From: Uloborus plumipes
Taxonomy: Eukaryota > Arthropoda > Arachnida > Araneae > Uloboridae
NCBI GenBank assembly: GCA_038373865.1
Contig: JAXGGA010003373.1
Coordinates: forward strand, 1-64,000
Direction of reading: 5' to 3'
Length of the DNA stretch: 64,000 bases
Shown here: positions 11,817 to 24,040 of the stretch, piece by piece
How the letters are laid out: each line of letters begins with the position of its first letter
How positions within the stretch are numbered: position 1 is the first letter of the stretch
The notes under the pieces: generated by a model
Told to the model about the DNA's origin: nothing
What the model saw: the letters and a program-made list of their open reading frames with translations, nothing else
Database searches by the model: none
Position numbers and translations under genes: made by a program

Positions 11817-12200
11817 ACTGAAATTAAAAATGCTTATAATTCAAAAAAATAACAAATAATATTGGTTAATTATCTACCATACCTACATTATTAAAAAATA
11901 AAATGTTACATTAAAAAATAAAATGTTACAATAACAATTAGCAAATTTTTAATTAACTCAATTGTTACAAGCTTGAATGTAATATTTCTAAGTATTAAAA
12001 TGCTACATTTTTTGTTGATTTTTTGTTTCTAGCAAACTTAGGAAATTTTTGTTCGATTGATTTCATATTTTGACCTCAAATTCATATTTATATAAAGTTG
12101 ATCTCTATAACGGTAATCAAGTTTTTCGTTTCTATTGAAACAATATAGTTTAACGTTAACCCATACCTTAGCCACAGCAACGCGTGGTCGGGTTAGCTAG

Positions 12201-12647
12201 TAAAATATATAGCTAAAATGGACCTAAACATTAATCGACTGACTATTACTTATTTACTATTACTATTTCGACTAGTATTACGCAAAACTTAAAAAGGTTT
12301 CTAATTTTTTGCCCTTCACACTCTAAAACAATCTCACTCTCTTATTGTAAACGTGTTGATCTCTTAATTCATGAAACATTAAATTGAATTTTAAATAGTT
12401 AGTCCGGTGAATAAAAATGATATTTTTTATGTATTCTTCGTATGAATTTGGCATCATATTTAAAAGTCCAGATTTTACAATTGTGTGAAATTATTCATCT
12501 TTATATGATAAATACATTCATCAGAATACAAATTAACTGAAAACCTGAAATGAGAATGAAATGACATAAAATCCTTTATCCTGACACGATGACAAAGCTA
12601 CTGTTTGAAATCTACCTCCCACACTGTTGTTGAACGCATATTTGTGT
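12201..12647. other. AT-rich sequence, nothing recognised
   Basis: Lies between the Helitron 3' end and the second TATA-like duplicate. No gene signal. Confidence 0.5.
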
Positions 12648-12800
12648 CAGATTATTTAAACCAATTTGCTTTCTTCCTACAGCATACTAATTAATCAGCG
12701 TTGGGGTATAAAATAAAGTAAAATTGGTAATAGAGATAGAGCTAGCTGCTTAAATAGGAATTCGAGAAGCTACAAATAATCAAAGGGCAGTCGGAAAAAG
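12648..12800 (+). repeat. Diverged duplicate B containing a TATA-like core
   Basis: Matches 7540-7700 in order and spacing: AGATTATTTAAA, ACTAATTAATCAG, TATAAAATAAAG (12707-12718), GAAGCTACAAATAATCAAAG. The copies lie about 5.1 kb apart in the same orientation with the Helitron between them. The frame following copy A is not kept here. Confidence 0.45.
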
Positions 12801-15164
12801 AGAATAGAATCTTAATGAACTGGTATGAAGAATATTTTATCTTCTGAGGGGGAGATATTTACGGTCAAGGTTTGGCTTCATTTGGCTTCGGAATGTAAGA
12901 TATTTTAAGCTAACTCTCATTAAAGGGATTTATCTTGTTTTTCTTGTAACGGATCAAATATTTGTTGGGCTTTGAATTAATTTAATGCATGTGACGTAAT
13001 TTTTGGAAGTTTTGACATTGTATTTATTGACATGCATACTTTCAATACTTTCACCATAACCTTTACAGCAAGTGAAGCACAGTATTTAGATATTTTTTAA
13101 ATTAGTGTATTCAACTCAGGGCAGAGGTAAAATAATGTAGTTTCTCTATTATTTCCTTGTTCACAAGAGGATTGATTTTAAACAATAGCGGAATCCGAAT
13201 GATTATTGATGACTGTCAGAAAATTGAGATCGTGTAGTGCTGTTACTATTTTGATGATAAAAAAATGACATTATCATAAAAAGTCAATGTCAAAAAATAC
13301 GAGATTTAATTTTAAAAAAATGAACGAATTGCAACTTTGTGTAAAGTCTGCTTATTTTCAAATTAAAATTATTAATGGGGAAAAATAAGTACAGAGGTTT
13401 AATTAAAGACATCTTAATTAGAATACGTTACTTTTTCCAGAGCACGGAAAACGAATTGTATCTTATATTGTTGACAATTTTCGTAATTGTATAGAAATGC
13501 TTTGCGGGGGTTGAGAAGATTTGAAGGGATTTGCCTTTCTTTTCAAATTCAACTTTCCGCCACCTTCCAATTCGAGATTCTTTATAAAAACTTTCATCTG
13601 TTGAAATTTCAGAACTGTATAAGAAAAAATTGCAATAATGACTTTTCTTTTCTAGAGAAAGAGAAAATAATACTGAAACTTAAATATATATATATATATA
13701 TATTCCATTCCAACCCATCAGAAACCTATTAAACTTGTTGTCAATATTGTTTAATAAGAAAAAAAACTGTGTTTTTTAAATAAAGTGGTTTTTTATTTAC
13801 TTCTCCAACAGGTTTAAAATGCGAACTTCAAATAGTTGAATTTCTAGTGTAGGATGTAAAAAAGGCATTTTGTGATAAGACGGCGGCGTTTACGTGAAAT
13901 GGTCAACAGCATTTTTTTCCGTGGTCATAACACTTAAAATTTACATCACGAAAACTCAACACAAATAACAAAACATTTTAAAGATAAATGTGCTATACAT
14001 TTCCAACATAATTCGAAGTATTTACACATTAGAAACTGTAAATACGCGTTTTGAATAAACTAACTTGAAACCTTAATTAGATGAAAAGTAATTATTAATT
14101 GAATTCGATTGAAATGTACTGCTTCTTTCAACCTGGACTCAGTTTCTTTTTAATCTTTCGTTTTTAAGAAATATTTTCGTTCATATTTCAACACCCTGTC
14201 ATATTTTTGAATAAATTTAATATAGTTATAATAGGTATAGTTTTCTCTTTGAAACACACCAATTTGAAGTTTTTTTCTAAATGCAAATTGTATAGCCAAC
14301 ATTTTCATTTTTCAATTAGTCTAATAAGATCATTTTATTTTACTCCACGTTAAATATTTCATTACGCTTGTATTTGAAAATTATTTGATAAAATTATTGT
14401 TTTCTAAAATAAATTAATGCATGTTTATATATTATGCATATTTAATCAACAAATATAAGTTATTACTATGCATATTGCATAAGTTATATTTGCTAAAGCA
14501 CATTCTTTGAGTCACTTCCAGGAATATATTTTGTTGTTTTTAATTATTTGTTAAAAATATGATACAAAAACTCTTAATGGCAATTTTACAACTAATTTCT
14601 GCTACAATGTTTTCTAATTTACGGAGAGAAAATGAATGTTTGAACATTGAGTAAGAAATCGCTTAGATAGCCCTGTTTAAAAAATTTTAATATTAAAACC
14701 AATTTTGCGCAAATGTGTAATAAAAATCTATCAGTAAACAAAAAGCAATTACAAAAAAAAGTAAATAAACTATAAAAATGCTTACGATGAACAATAAGAT
14801 AGTAATAAACAATGATTTAATGCATTGTTAATTAACAAAAAAGAGCTTTACTCACATCTTAAAATTAGTATTAATTTACTTAGATTAACTCTTCCACAAA
14901 TTCACTACTTATAAATAAGACAAAAATGAATGCTATCTCAAAATACATTACATAGGTAATTATAACGCAAATATTTTTTATTATATTTTTTAATAAATAA
15001 CCTTTTCTGATTTGTTTATACCACCCTGCCAGTTTCAACGCAGTTGAGGTTAATGCGTAACAAATCATGAAAATAAAAAATAAATAAACAAATAAAATAA
15101 AACATGTATACTTTTAAAAAGCTAGCTAGTTAACGTCGGTGCATTTTAGTTGGGTCAAAATCTT
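12801..15164. other. AT-rich sequence with a short (TA)n tract
   Basis: A (TA)n run lies near 13683-13704. The frames at 13487-13732 and 14880-15068 (minus) show no domain, conserved motif or splice-bounded structure. Confidence 0.5.
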
Positions 15165-16620
15165 AGAAGTTGGGTCATTTCATGCGAAATGTGCAAAAAT
15201 GAGAAAAAGGTGATGGCCGCATGGTAATAGACTTTTATGAAATTTGGTATACAGGCTCATTTTATGCATAAATAGAAATATCTAAAATAGTTTGGCTCAA
15301 TATTTTTTATTTTATTCATTACATGCAACTGAAACTTGGCATGATCAAGCATCATCCGCACAAATGCTAAATGTTGTAGGTTAGAAGCCATATATTTATT
15401 ACTTATGTCATGTAAACAAAAAAGTTTTATATTGCCGTAATCAATGGAATAAGGTCAGTTTCGCATTTACTAGTTTTATTACAATAGTTCATTTTTTACT
15501 GAGTTGTAAAAACTGAAAATAACAGTTTTCTCAAAATTAAGCATTTTATTTTTTATCCTAGAGATTTAAAGAATGCATTAGCATTCGGTTACAATAAAAA
15601 CCGGTAAAGTTCCAAGTATCATAAAAAAAATACCTTACTTTTGGAGTTATATTTAAACTCCTTTGTCTGAATGATCAGCTTTAAACTTGGAGATATTTTG
15701 TAAAATAACGATTTCCCCTTTGTTTAGGCACAAAAATTTAAATGAGGGACACTTCGGACACCTGTCAAATTTTACAAAAATGTAGGCCATTATGTCTACT
15801 ATTAGCTTCGAGAGTCTTAAAAGTGCCTTTTTGAATCCCAAGTTTGAAACAAAAATCACAACAGCAGCAACAAAAGTCACAACATTCTGTTGGTCATTAA
15901 ATGTGAAATAAGCAAAAATGAGTCTTCTCATTTTTGCTTATTTCATGGCATTATTTCTTAGCGGCATGGTAATACATTTTTATCAAATTTGTTGCGCAGG
16001 TTCATTTTGTGCATGTATAAAAATATCTAAAACGTTTTGGCTTAAAATTTTCTATTTTAGGAGTTACATGCAAATCAGAAATGGTCACTTAAACATCCTT
16101 CCAACAAATGCTAAATGTTGCACTTTTGAACCCTTGTATTTTTAAACTAGTTAATGTACACATATATTTGTAATTTTTGGAGTAGAGCAATTTATCGGTT
16201 TACTATAACTTTTTAAAAGTCATGATAATTGACTCTTAACTGAACTGTAAAAACCTAAATTATTTCATTTTCAACAAAATTGAAGGTTTTTATTATTTTT
16301 CTCACTCAAAAAGGAATTTAGTTGCATAATTTAAATTAATTCTCAACAATGTTAACTTTCATAGAAATAATACCTTTTTTTAAGTCGTATTTTAATTCCT
16401 TTGTTTTCAAAATAGCTTTTGAAATTAAGTATTTCTCGTAAAATGATGATTTTCGCCTTTAAGTAGGTACAAAAATTTATTTGAAGGATACTTTGGATCT
16501 TGCTCCACTTTTACATGCAAGGATATAGGCCATTATATCTACTATTTGCTTGAAGAAGCTCGATAGTGCCTTTTTGATTTCTTAGCTTTGTATTAAATGA
16601 ACAGAAACAACATTTTCTTC
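15165..16620 (+). repeat. Diverged tandem duplication, period about 745 bp
   Basis: Unit 1 (about 15165-15925) and unit 2 (about 15926-16620) share in order GCATGGTAATA (15219 and 15964), GGTTCATTTTGTGCAT-like, ATATCTAAAA, CAAATGCTAAATGTTG, AATACCTT, ACAAAAATTTA (about 15730 and 16470), GGCCATTATRTCTACTATT and GTGCCTTTTTGA. Identity is moderate, so the duplication is old. No common reading frame was found. A strong hairpin lies at the join. Confidence 0.8.
15901..15945. repeat. Perfect 18-bp inverted repeat at the duplication junction
   Basis: GAAATAAGCAAAAATGAG, then TCTT, then its exact complement CTCATTTTTGCTTATTTC. The left arm is the end of tandem unit 1 and the right arm opens unit 2. 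It would make a very stable DNA or RNA hairpin. It might be the fused ends of two copies of one element. Confidence 0.85.
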
Positions 16621-18664
16621 GTAGTTTATGTGTAGCTCCAGGAATTTAAAGGACCATATAAACGACTAAATGGACCAAAAGCAAGTGTATTTAGCATCAA
16701 CTTCAATTTCTAAAAAAATGCGCAGGTATGATGTGGAACTTTGGGACAAAAATCTTGCGGATAAAAGTTATACCTTAAGAAATACAAATAATAATATAAT
16801 CAATAAAAGGATGAAGTAACAGTGGTTGGTTTTTTTCTAATTTTCATTCTGTCCAAAAAGTTTCTTTTAATCTCCGTTAAGATTTGTTCAGATATTGAAA
16901 TGATAGGTTTTATCGCAAGTAGAGTGTTAATCTTTCTCCACATCACGGGTGGAGATTATTAAAAAAAAGCAACTTTTACTTGCACAATTAATTATAATTT
17001 CTCATACTGGAATACAATATACTTCCCAATAATTATATAAACGCTTCAGCAAATACTTTATAAACACTCTTTCAAGAAAAGGAAGCACTAAAGAAATGAT
17101 TAAGTCTTTCTAAATATACAATATATATTAATATCTCAGACTTAATGCAAGCGCCAAATAAATTAAACTTTCATCTTTCTTGTTTGAGATTTTTTTTCCA
17201 GAGAATGTGGAAATATTTATTTTTTAAATGTATATTTGTAACTTACGGAGTTATAGAGTCACAAATTGGCTGTCATGAACTATGAAAATTAAGGCTTAGC
17301 GTAAGCCTTAATTTCTAATGTCAACAGCAAAGCAACAAACAGTTTTTAAACTTTCAAACTTGCATTTCCTTATAGATATGCATGATTTACCATAATAAAA
17401 TTTTTCATTGAACTCTGACATCTGAGCCGCAGCCGATTTGATCATTTCACATGGAATGACCCAGTTGTGTTTTGTCTGTGCAATGTACTACTTTTCCAAT
17501 TTAGGACACATATTTGTTTTTCCATTGTTTTAACACTTGCGTCATGTGGGGTAAAATAGCCGTAAATTTAACTATTTTCAACTAACAGTGATAAAATTCT
17601 AATACAGATTGAAATATTTACATTTGTTTGACAGCTATCTAACATTGCATTAGCTGAGAGTAGCCACAGTTTTCTTATTTACTTCGTTTTGTATAAAAAA
17701 TAAGTCTTTATTCTCTGCCTTTTCTAATCTGGCTTTTACAATAATTTTCCCCCGTAATGCGGGGTAAGGCACATATCAATTAAGAAAATGAAGTTACTTT
17801 TTAAAGTCAATGGAATCAATTGACAAAACGAAAAAACACTTCACACATTATTAAACATTTATATGTAAACTTCATAATTGAAATGGAACGTAAGCAATTA
17901 GTCTCGTTTGAATGGATATACCTTTATTCAGTCCTTGAAGGATTTTTTTTCCAACTTCATCTACATCAACATGTTTTGGGAATGTATTTATCAACAAATG
18001 GATATTTAGCGAGATATTCAAAAGTTAATAGGGATTTTTCTCTCATTGTACTGTAACCGTATACAACAATCAGCAGATTATTTGACAGAAGAAGTTGTTG
18101 CGGAACTTGAATTTTCAATTATCTCATTGATGGTTTTCTGAATTGCAGCACTTTTTTTCGAGTCATCAAAGAATAGCACTCTTTTGAAAACATGTAGCAA
18201 CCATTGCTAACATCTGCTTGTACTTGTTGTAAACATTTTTGTTTTACGAAATTCAAATTCCTTTAGGCAATCTTTGTTTCGCTAGATGCTGTAGGAGAGG
18301 TTGTTACTAGCTAAGGGATCATCAACAAATGATGGCACGCTTTTAACGGAGAAGGACTTGTAAAGTTTTGACAGTTTGTGCAAGATGGAATAAGGGGGGG
18401 GGGTAACGAAATGAGTGGCATCACATGTTTAGGTTGAAATTAAAATGTTTTATCTTACATGTTATTTCTCTAGCCTGTTTTCAGTTACCACGTCAGAACT
18501 TTCTAATCTCTTTTTTAAATTCCATGATTTACCCCTCATTTCAAAGCTCATCAGACTGGCTTTCGACAAAAAATAGACCCGCTGCCCTTTTTTTTTCCAT
18601 GTCAAAAGGTTGTTTTTCCTGTTTTTGTAAATAAACATTACTTCAACGAATAGCTCCCACAAAG
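16621..18664. other. AT-rich sequence with one short perfect hairpin
   Basis: AAATTAAGGCTTA (17286-17298) and TAAGCCTTAATTT (17302-17314) are perfect complements around GCG. The frames at 17820-18056, 18425-18634 and 18462-18662 have no recognisable domain. A G-run lies near 18393-18402. Confidence 0.5.
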
Positions 18665-18740
18665 TAACGTGTAGCGGTGTTGATGGATAGAGTGTTTCAC
18701 AACGAAAATCTCAGGTTTGATCCTGCTATGGGTTTTGCCG
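18665..18740 (+). repeat. Possible tRNA-derived SINE head
   Basis: TGGATAGAGTG resembles a pol III A box, and GGTTTGATCCT, about 30 bases on, is close to the B-box consensus GGTTCRANYCC. The order and spacing suit a tRNA-derived SINE head. It is not a functional tRNA: no clear anticodon arm or acceptor stem could be drawn. The tail of the element and its target duplication were not identified. Confidence 0.4.
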
Positions 18741-18897
18741 TGTTTGATTGAATTTTTTCACCAGCTAATTCTGATACCAATTTCCCAGGATACATAATCT
18801 AAACCCACTGTAAGATTACAAACTACATTTTTACGGTCGCATTAAAGCCGGAGAAGCATAATATTTATTTTAGCATGATAACTTAGTATGAATAATC

Positions 18898-19312
18898 CCA
18901 AGTAGCATCAACTGATCGGATTTTGCTCGGCGGATCATCGAACTCCTCGTAAATTGATCCCGTAATGCACGATGACATCATTCCAATCAGTATCCAAGCA
19001 CGGTTTTCGATGAGTTACTTTTCATCGGAAAGCGATATCTCTCCGATCAACTTTCCCGATGAAAAAAAGCCATGCATCCAAAATTAATCCTAAATTTATC
19101 GGCACGGGACTGCACTGTTTGTAAATTGCTACAAATTTCATAGTATTTCAAGCAAACATCATCGGATTTTGCTGCTCAGATTCTGTTTGGCCGATGAGAC
19201 ATATTGGAGGAATTCCCGATGAGAACTCATCGAATCCGATCATTGGCCGATGAGAATTTCATCTGTTTTCGATGAATGGCTGATCATCGACCGATGAGAT
19301 TATGCTGCTAGG
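18898..19312 (+). mobile_element. CATCGG-rich TIR element, copy 1
   Basis: The left end CCAAGTAGCATCAACTGATC and the complement of the right end CCTAGCAGCATAATCTCATC are imperfect inverted repeats. The ~415-bp interior is crowded with CATCGG, CCGATGA and TCGATGA words. No transposase is encoded. A second copy, in inverse orientation, is at 27134-27547. The repeated words could be transposase-binding sites; that is inference. Confidence 0.7.
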
Positions 19313-19633
19313 GATATTTCTTAATGGTGTTTTTTTTTTTTTTTTGTTTCCATAACACTTCATAAAACTACGAAAGTAAGGCATCATTTCATTTTCGTTT
19401 AAATCTGCTAAAAATAACAGTTCTCTTTGTGCTTTAAAAATAAAAATAAAAAACGAATTTTTGAATTAATTTTATCAAGTGGGAAAACTTCGCGTGTGGG
19501 TCAGCGAGTAACAATATGTTTAGGGAAAATAGCGTGAAATGTGACATTGTAGTAAGATGAAGTATAAAACTTTATGACAAAAAGGGGAAAGGGAAATAAA
19601 TATAGCGGAAAAAGTATTACATTACTATTTGTG
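19313..19633. other. AT-rich spacer before the non-LTR insertion
   Basis: A T-run lies near 19331-19345. There is nothing else to report. Confidence 0.5.
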
Positions 19634-19646
19634 AACAGTCCCTTTT

Positions 19647-20934
19647 GAACAATCCATAGAAAAAAGGGGTGCCAGAGCCTCGAGAGGTTGGACTTCTGCC
19701 TGTTGGTTCGCGGGAGGTATTTTATTTCCCTCCTACCACCCATCGGAAACCGATGGAGGCACTCCCCGATCCACCACCTTGGGGACGCGCCCTCTAGGGG
19801 TTACAGGCTACCCCGAGTTCACAAATAGACTCCGCAGCAACAACAAAGACCATATATCGAGCAGAGTTTTTTACAATTGGAAAACCTCAACAAGGCTCAA
19901 AAGATCATCAACGCTTCAGTTAGATAGGGACATTAGAAGACGGATCCATCTGGAGCATTCATCCCTTTATTTCCTACAGGAACCTCTTTTTCCAAATAAA
20001 CCTCCACCGAACACAACTATTCATTTAAACTTGCTTAAACCATGTTCGAAAAAAGAAGATCCTATTCTGCTAAAACAAAAAGGCCTCGAAACAATAGAGA
20101 AGCTTTCGCAAGAGAACCTTGCTACTGCCTATACTGATGGTTCTTCAGATAAATCCCTCGATGGAGGAGGAGCAGGCATCCTTTTTACCCTTCCAAGCGG
20201 TGAAAATTTCAACCTTAAAGTTAATGCAGGCTTTATTTCTTCTAATTTCACCAGTGAACTCGTGGCGATCAAGGAAGCTATAACTCATTTCCTAAATAAT
20301 TCTCAAGCTATGGATCTTGCTGAGGGACTGGTTGTCTTCTCGGACTCTAAATCAGCCCTTGAGGCCATCCGAAATGGAGAAACTAACATCACCACCACTA
20401 TAAACAACTTGCTCGATCAGATGCACCGCAAAGGGAAATCTTGCGTGTTGCAGTGGATACCCGCACATGTGGGTATCGAGGGAAATGAGTGCGCCCTGGC
20501 CAAAGAGGCACGTAGTCTTAACCAACCTCTCTCCACCATCACACTTGCAGATGCGAATGCAGTGGCAAGATGCAGAATTTTAAACCAGGCCTTAAAGAAA
20601 CCATTGATAACCGACTTCGACGTTCCTAGAAATATTACAACCACAATCGCCCGTCTCAGAACAGAACGTTATAAAGGAATGAAAATGTTTCCTAACGGGA
20701 CAAGGACTTATCCTTTCTGCAGGAACTGCCCAGACACCCAACTCACACCAAGACACATCTTCGAATGCCCAAGCATTACTGCAGAGATCTTGAAACTCGG
20801 TTTGCTACCAGATAGAGATCTCCTGCAAGAGACACTATACAGTCCTGAGGCGCCGAAGTTAGCGGCTACGGTCCTTCGGACCTTCGACAATATTTAGCAC
20901 AATCCGTAGACACGACATCATCATCATCATCATC
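19647..20934 (+). mobile_element. 5'-truncated non-LTR retrotransposon with target duplication
   Basis: The segment is bounded by exact 13-bp direct repeats AACAGTCCCTTTT (19634-19646 and 20935-20947). Such duplications arise in target-primed reverse transcription. It contains the RNase H end of ORF2, a short 3' UTR and a (CAT)n tail (about 20914-20934) in place of poly(A). The reverse transcriptase and endonuclease regions are missing, as is usual for 5'-truncated copies. The RNase H plus 3' simple-repeat tail suits the I/Jockey superfamily. Confidence 0.88.
19779..20897 (+). pseudogene. ORF2 C-terminus: RNase H domain and zinc knuckle
   Basis: The 372-residue frame has no ATG; its first codon is TTG, and the frame is open back to the truncation point at 19647, so this is an internal fragment. 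RNase H, which removes the RNA template in retrotransposition, occupies about residues 115-245: AYTDGSS (Asp120), FTSELVAIKEAI (Glu160), VVFSDSKSALEAI (Asp189), LQWIPAHVGIEGNE (to 237). The usual GNE.AD.LA becomes GNECALAKEA, so the fourth catalytic Asp is missing, consistent with a two-codon loss. A Cys-His cluster follows: Cys314, Cys317, His326, Cys330. The stop is TAG at 20895-20897. Identification is from motif recognition. Confidence 0.9.
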
Positions 20935-20947
20935 AACAGTCCCTTTT

Positions 20948-22399
20948 ACTTTAATTCCGTCAGCAACAAATGAGTCAATTGTTTTGAAACAGTAGAATTT
21001 GCATGTTTTAAGTTGAAACAGCTAACACCAGTTTCGAAGTTGGGGAAAAAGTATATTACAACATTTGCATTACGAGATGTTTTTCTATTTCGTAAATTGG
21101 TAGAAATTAGAGTAAATACTGGTTACAGCTCAGAAACCTTGCACCCCCTCCCCATAGAGCCCTGGAATATGAAAAAAATGTATTAAAGTCAAAATATCGC
21201 AGCAAAAACATTATGAGCAAACATTTAGCTGAGACGTACCGACAATAAACTTGACAGAGCATGAATAGATAAAAAAATATATCAATAGAAAAAAGTCTGC
21301 TTTGTACTCTTCTGTAATATTGAAAAAAAAACACCTAAATCTTTTAACCTGATATGAGCCTATATCTCCTTTTATAAACAGAAAAATGTTTTCCATGACG
21401 AGACCACTGAAAAACAGATCAATATTTGAACTTTTGAATTCTCCTCCAACTCATTTCTTGGTGTCAACAACTAGACGTGATTTTTCATTCTCTGGAAGAA
21501 TATGACAGACTTTTTTTTTTCATTCGCTTAAGTACAGTGTCAGAAAACTTCGGATTCGACACAACAAGAATGATTTTAACCTTCCATGCATTTATCATGT
21601 CTTACAAGACATCAATAAAGAGGTGTAACGAAAAAGAGATCGAACATTCTCGTAGATATATAGTTTCATTGAAGGTTATCTATTTGTCAGAGAGGGCATG
21701 ACAGACAGGAGACATAATTTTAATTCTCTTTTTGGCAGCAAATAAACAATGTATACAACAAATTTACTGACAGCAGTTCTTTTAGTGTAAAATTAAGCTT
21801 ATTTTTATCTAATTTGCTGCTTATTTTGCTAAGAAATTAATATTTCTGATTTTCATGTTTTATTAGTGAAATAATTATATTAGCTATTCATTAATTAATA
21901 ATGGTAGTAATTGTGGTTGCCTAGGAAACTGAGCTAGACACACACATTAACAACGATCCATTCAATTTTTACTTTAATAAAATATACATTCAATTACTAC
22001 AGTATCAATAAAAAATTCTCTAATACATAAAGGGTAAAAGTAAACAGTATAAAAGAAAGTCTAATGCATATTCCTTATTATGAAATATGATTTAAAGAAT
22101 GTTATTTTTCTTTCGGTCACGAGTTTACGGAAATATTTAATACCAAAAAAATCTTAAATTTTATGCCATTTTGTTTTCTTTAAACATGATGCAATTTGTC
22201 TGAAAAATCAATTTGTTAGAGCTTTTACATGAATATATGAACTCTAATTTATAATATTGAGTTTTTTTCGATACATAATAATAGGAGGAGATAAAAAAGT
22301 AAAAGAAAAAATAGAAATAAAAGCAGTGAACATTTAAAAGGTTTAATTTGTCAGTTGAAAACCATGTTCAGCAGCATTACAGTGATTACACAAACTTTA
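20948..22399. other. AT-rich sequence, nothing recognised
   Basis: Frames at 21107-21334, 21211-21396 and 21477-21701 show no domain. No repeat boundary was seen. Confidence 0.5.
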
Positions 22400-22538
22400 C
22401 AAACATTATATTTTTTGCATGATAATAAACTTTAAAATTAGCTATTTTACAGTTTATTATTGTGCATTTTACAGTTTGAAACTGGAACCTCTGCCGCCAG
22501 TATTATACTGTAAACAAAAATTGCTGTTTTTTGTAGTG
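22400..22538 (-). repeat. Palindromic ACTGTAAAA repeat family, copy 4
   Basis: Minus-strand member: TTTGAAACTGGAACCTCTGC (22474-22493), then CGCCAGTATTATACTGTAAA and AATTGCTGTTTTTTGTAGTG at the end. It is shorter than copy 3 and appears to have lost one side. Confidence 0.65.
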
Positions 22539-24038
22539 TGTAAAGCGAAATAAATATTCATGCAATAATTATGCGAGGTTGTTATATTTATGCACTGTAT
22601 GCTTCCTATTCTTATGACACACATGTTTTCTGTTTTAATTATAACTAAAACAGTATCTATAGCTGGCTTGCTTTTTATATAGTATAGAAGCTAAGTTTTA
22701 AATAAGCACTAGTTGCGAGAAAATAACTTTTTTTTCATTGTTCTTTTTTTCAACCGATGACTATATATTTTTAATAAACAACTAAGAAATATTTTATTTA
22801 AAAAAATAGTTTTTTTCTACGTGAGATTTGTCCGTTATTGTACTTACAATTATAAAAATTACTTACTATTTAAAATTTGATTATAATAATTAACTTTTAT
22901 TTTTCAGTGCATACTTTATTATTGTAACTCAAAGTTATATCTTTTAACTGCATTTATTCAAACTCAAGTGTATTGATATTACATGCATTAGATGTACTAA
23001 AAGCCGTTTGCATATATGCACGAAAATTAGATAGTCCAGAAAATATGTAGTGGCATAAACTTATGAAAAAATGAGTCGTCTTTAATAACAAAGACACCAC
23101 ACATTCGAGATAATAGCTTTGCAAAGTTTAGCATCCGAAATATACTTCGTTATATTAACAAAACAGTTTATTATTTGTCTTTAAATTATGTATTTTTACT
23201 TCTATGTGTACTAATTTAAGAGTATATGTTTCTAAATACTAATTAAAATTGTAAATTATAGCTCTTGTATTGAAAACATTCGTAAATGTGCATCAAAGTA
23301 GGTCAATCCAGAATAGTTTCTACGGCATAAATTCTGAAAAACGTAACGTCTTAAATGAAAAAGACATCAATCTTGTAAAACTTTAGCCAAGAAGAGCTTA
23401 GCATTAGATTGGAGCTCTGGAAATTTTTAAACCAAAGAATTATTTCGGAGAAAGATACGATTCCAGAAAGCGCTCCTTTCAAAAATGTCTCAAGACCCAA
23501 GCAGGGAAGAATGCTGACCATACATCAACAATGAGAAAACACAGTTCCTTATCGTTGAATATGGGACATGTTATCTAGTACGGTGCTTACATGTTAAAGG
23601 GAGCACAGATTATTTTTAATGCACAGAATAATTCAAGGTTTAAGTAAGACTTACTTTATAAAAGCCAGCAGAGACGAAAGGAAGAAAAATGCCGACAGAA
23701 CTTCCGCTCTACCAACGACGCTAGAAACCTGCAAAGAGGAAAACAGAAAACTAAATATTTTTGGAGGACGAAAACTTTCTGGAAGCATTAATATCTCTCT
23801 GCAGGGGATTTTCGAAAGTGTTTACGAAAATAATTCTTTAACTGCTCTTGTAGCATCAAATCTAAATCCTGCTTTTACGCGAGTATTTACCAGCTGGCTC
23901 TGTCGATTGAAGTGGAAAAATCTTAACATTTAAGGATTAAACAGTATAAAGATTTCAGAAAAGTAAAGGGAGATAGTAAATTTTTAACTACTTTTTTCGT
24001 AATAACAATAGCGCTTTTATCTTCTATATTCGACAGTG
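22539..24038. other. AT-rich sequence with an unassigned frame at 23619-23933
   Basis: The 104-residue plus-strand frame (MHRIIQGLSK...) lies in a slightly GC-richer patch (about 23400-23930). It has no motif I recognise and no clear splice sites. It may be chance or a decayed repeat. Confidence 0.4.
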
Positions 24039-24040
24039 TA

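Larger units (their letters stand above)
9932..12200 (+). mobile_element. Helitron with tandem 5' ends and decayed helicase
   Basis: The 5' terminus is TCTTAATATATAAAAATTAC preceded by A (9931). The 3' terminus has a short hairpin, CCAC (12172-12175) pairing with GTGG (12184-12187), then TCGGGTTAG and CTAG (12197-12200), followed by T. Insertion between A and T with no duplication, TC start and CTRR end are the Helitron rules. Inside lie 4.7 copies of the 5'-end unit, a helicase C-terminal remnant and an AT-rich 3' region. No Rep nuclease domain is present, so the copy cannot be autonomous. Confidence 0.9.

Noticed and set aside
18668..18735. tRNA gene
   Set aside because: Only pol III box-like words are present; no cloverleaf could be drawn.
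20417..20890. Two minus-strand frames inside the non-LTR element
   Set aside because: Antisense shadows of the RNase H frame.
23619..23933. 104-codon frame as a gene
   Set aside because: No motif, no conserved context, and such frames are expected by chance in 64 kb.
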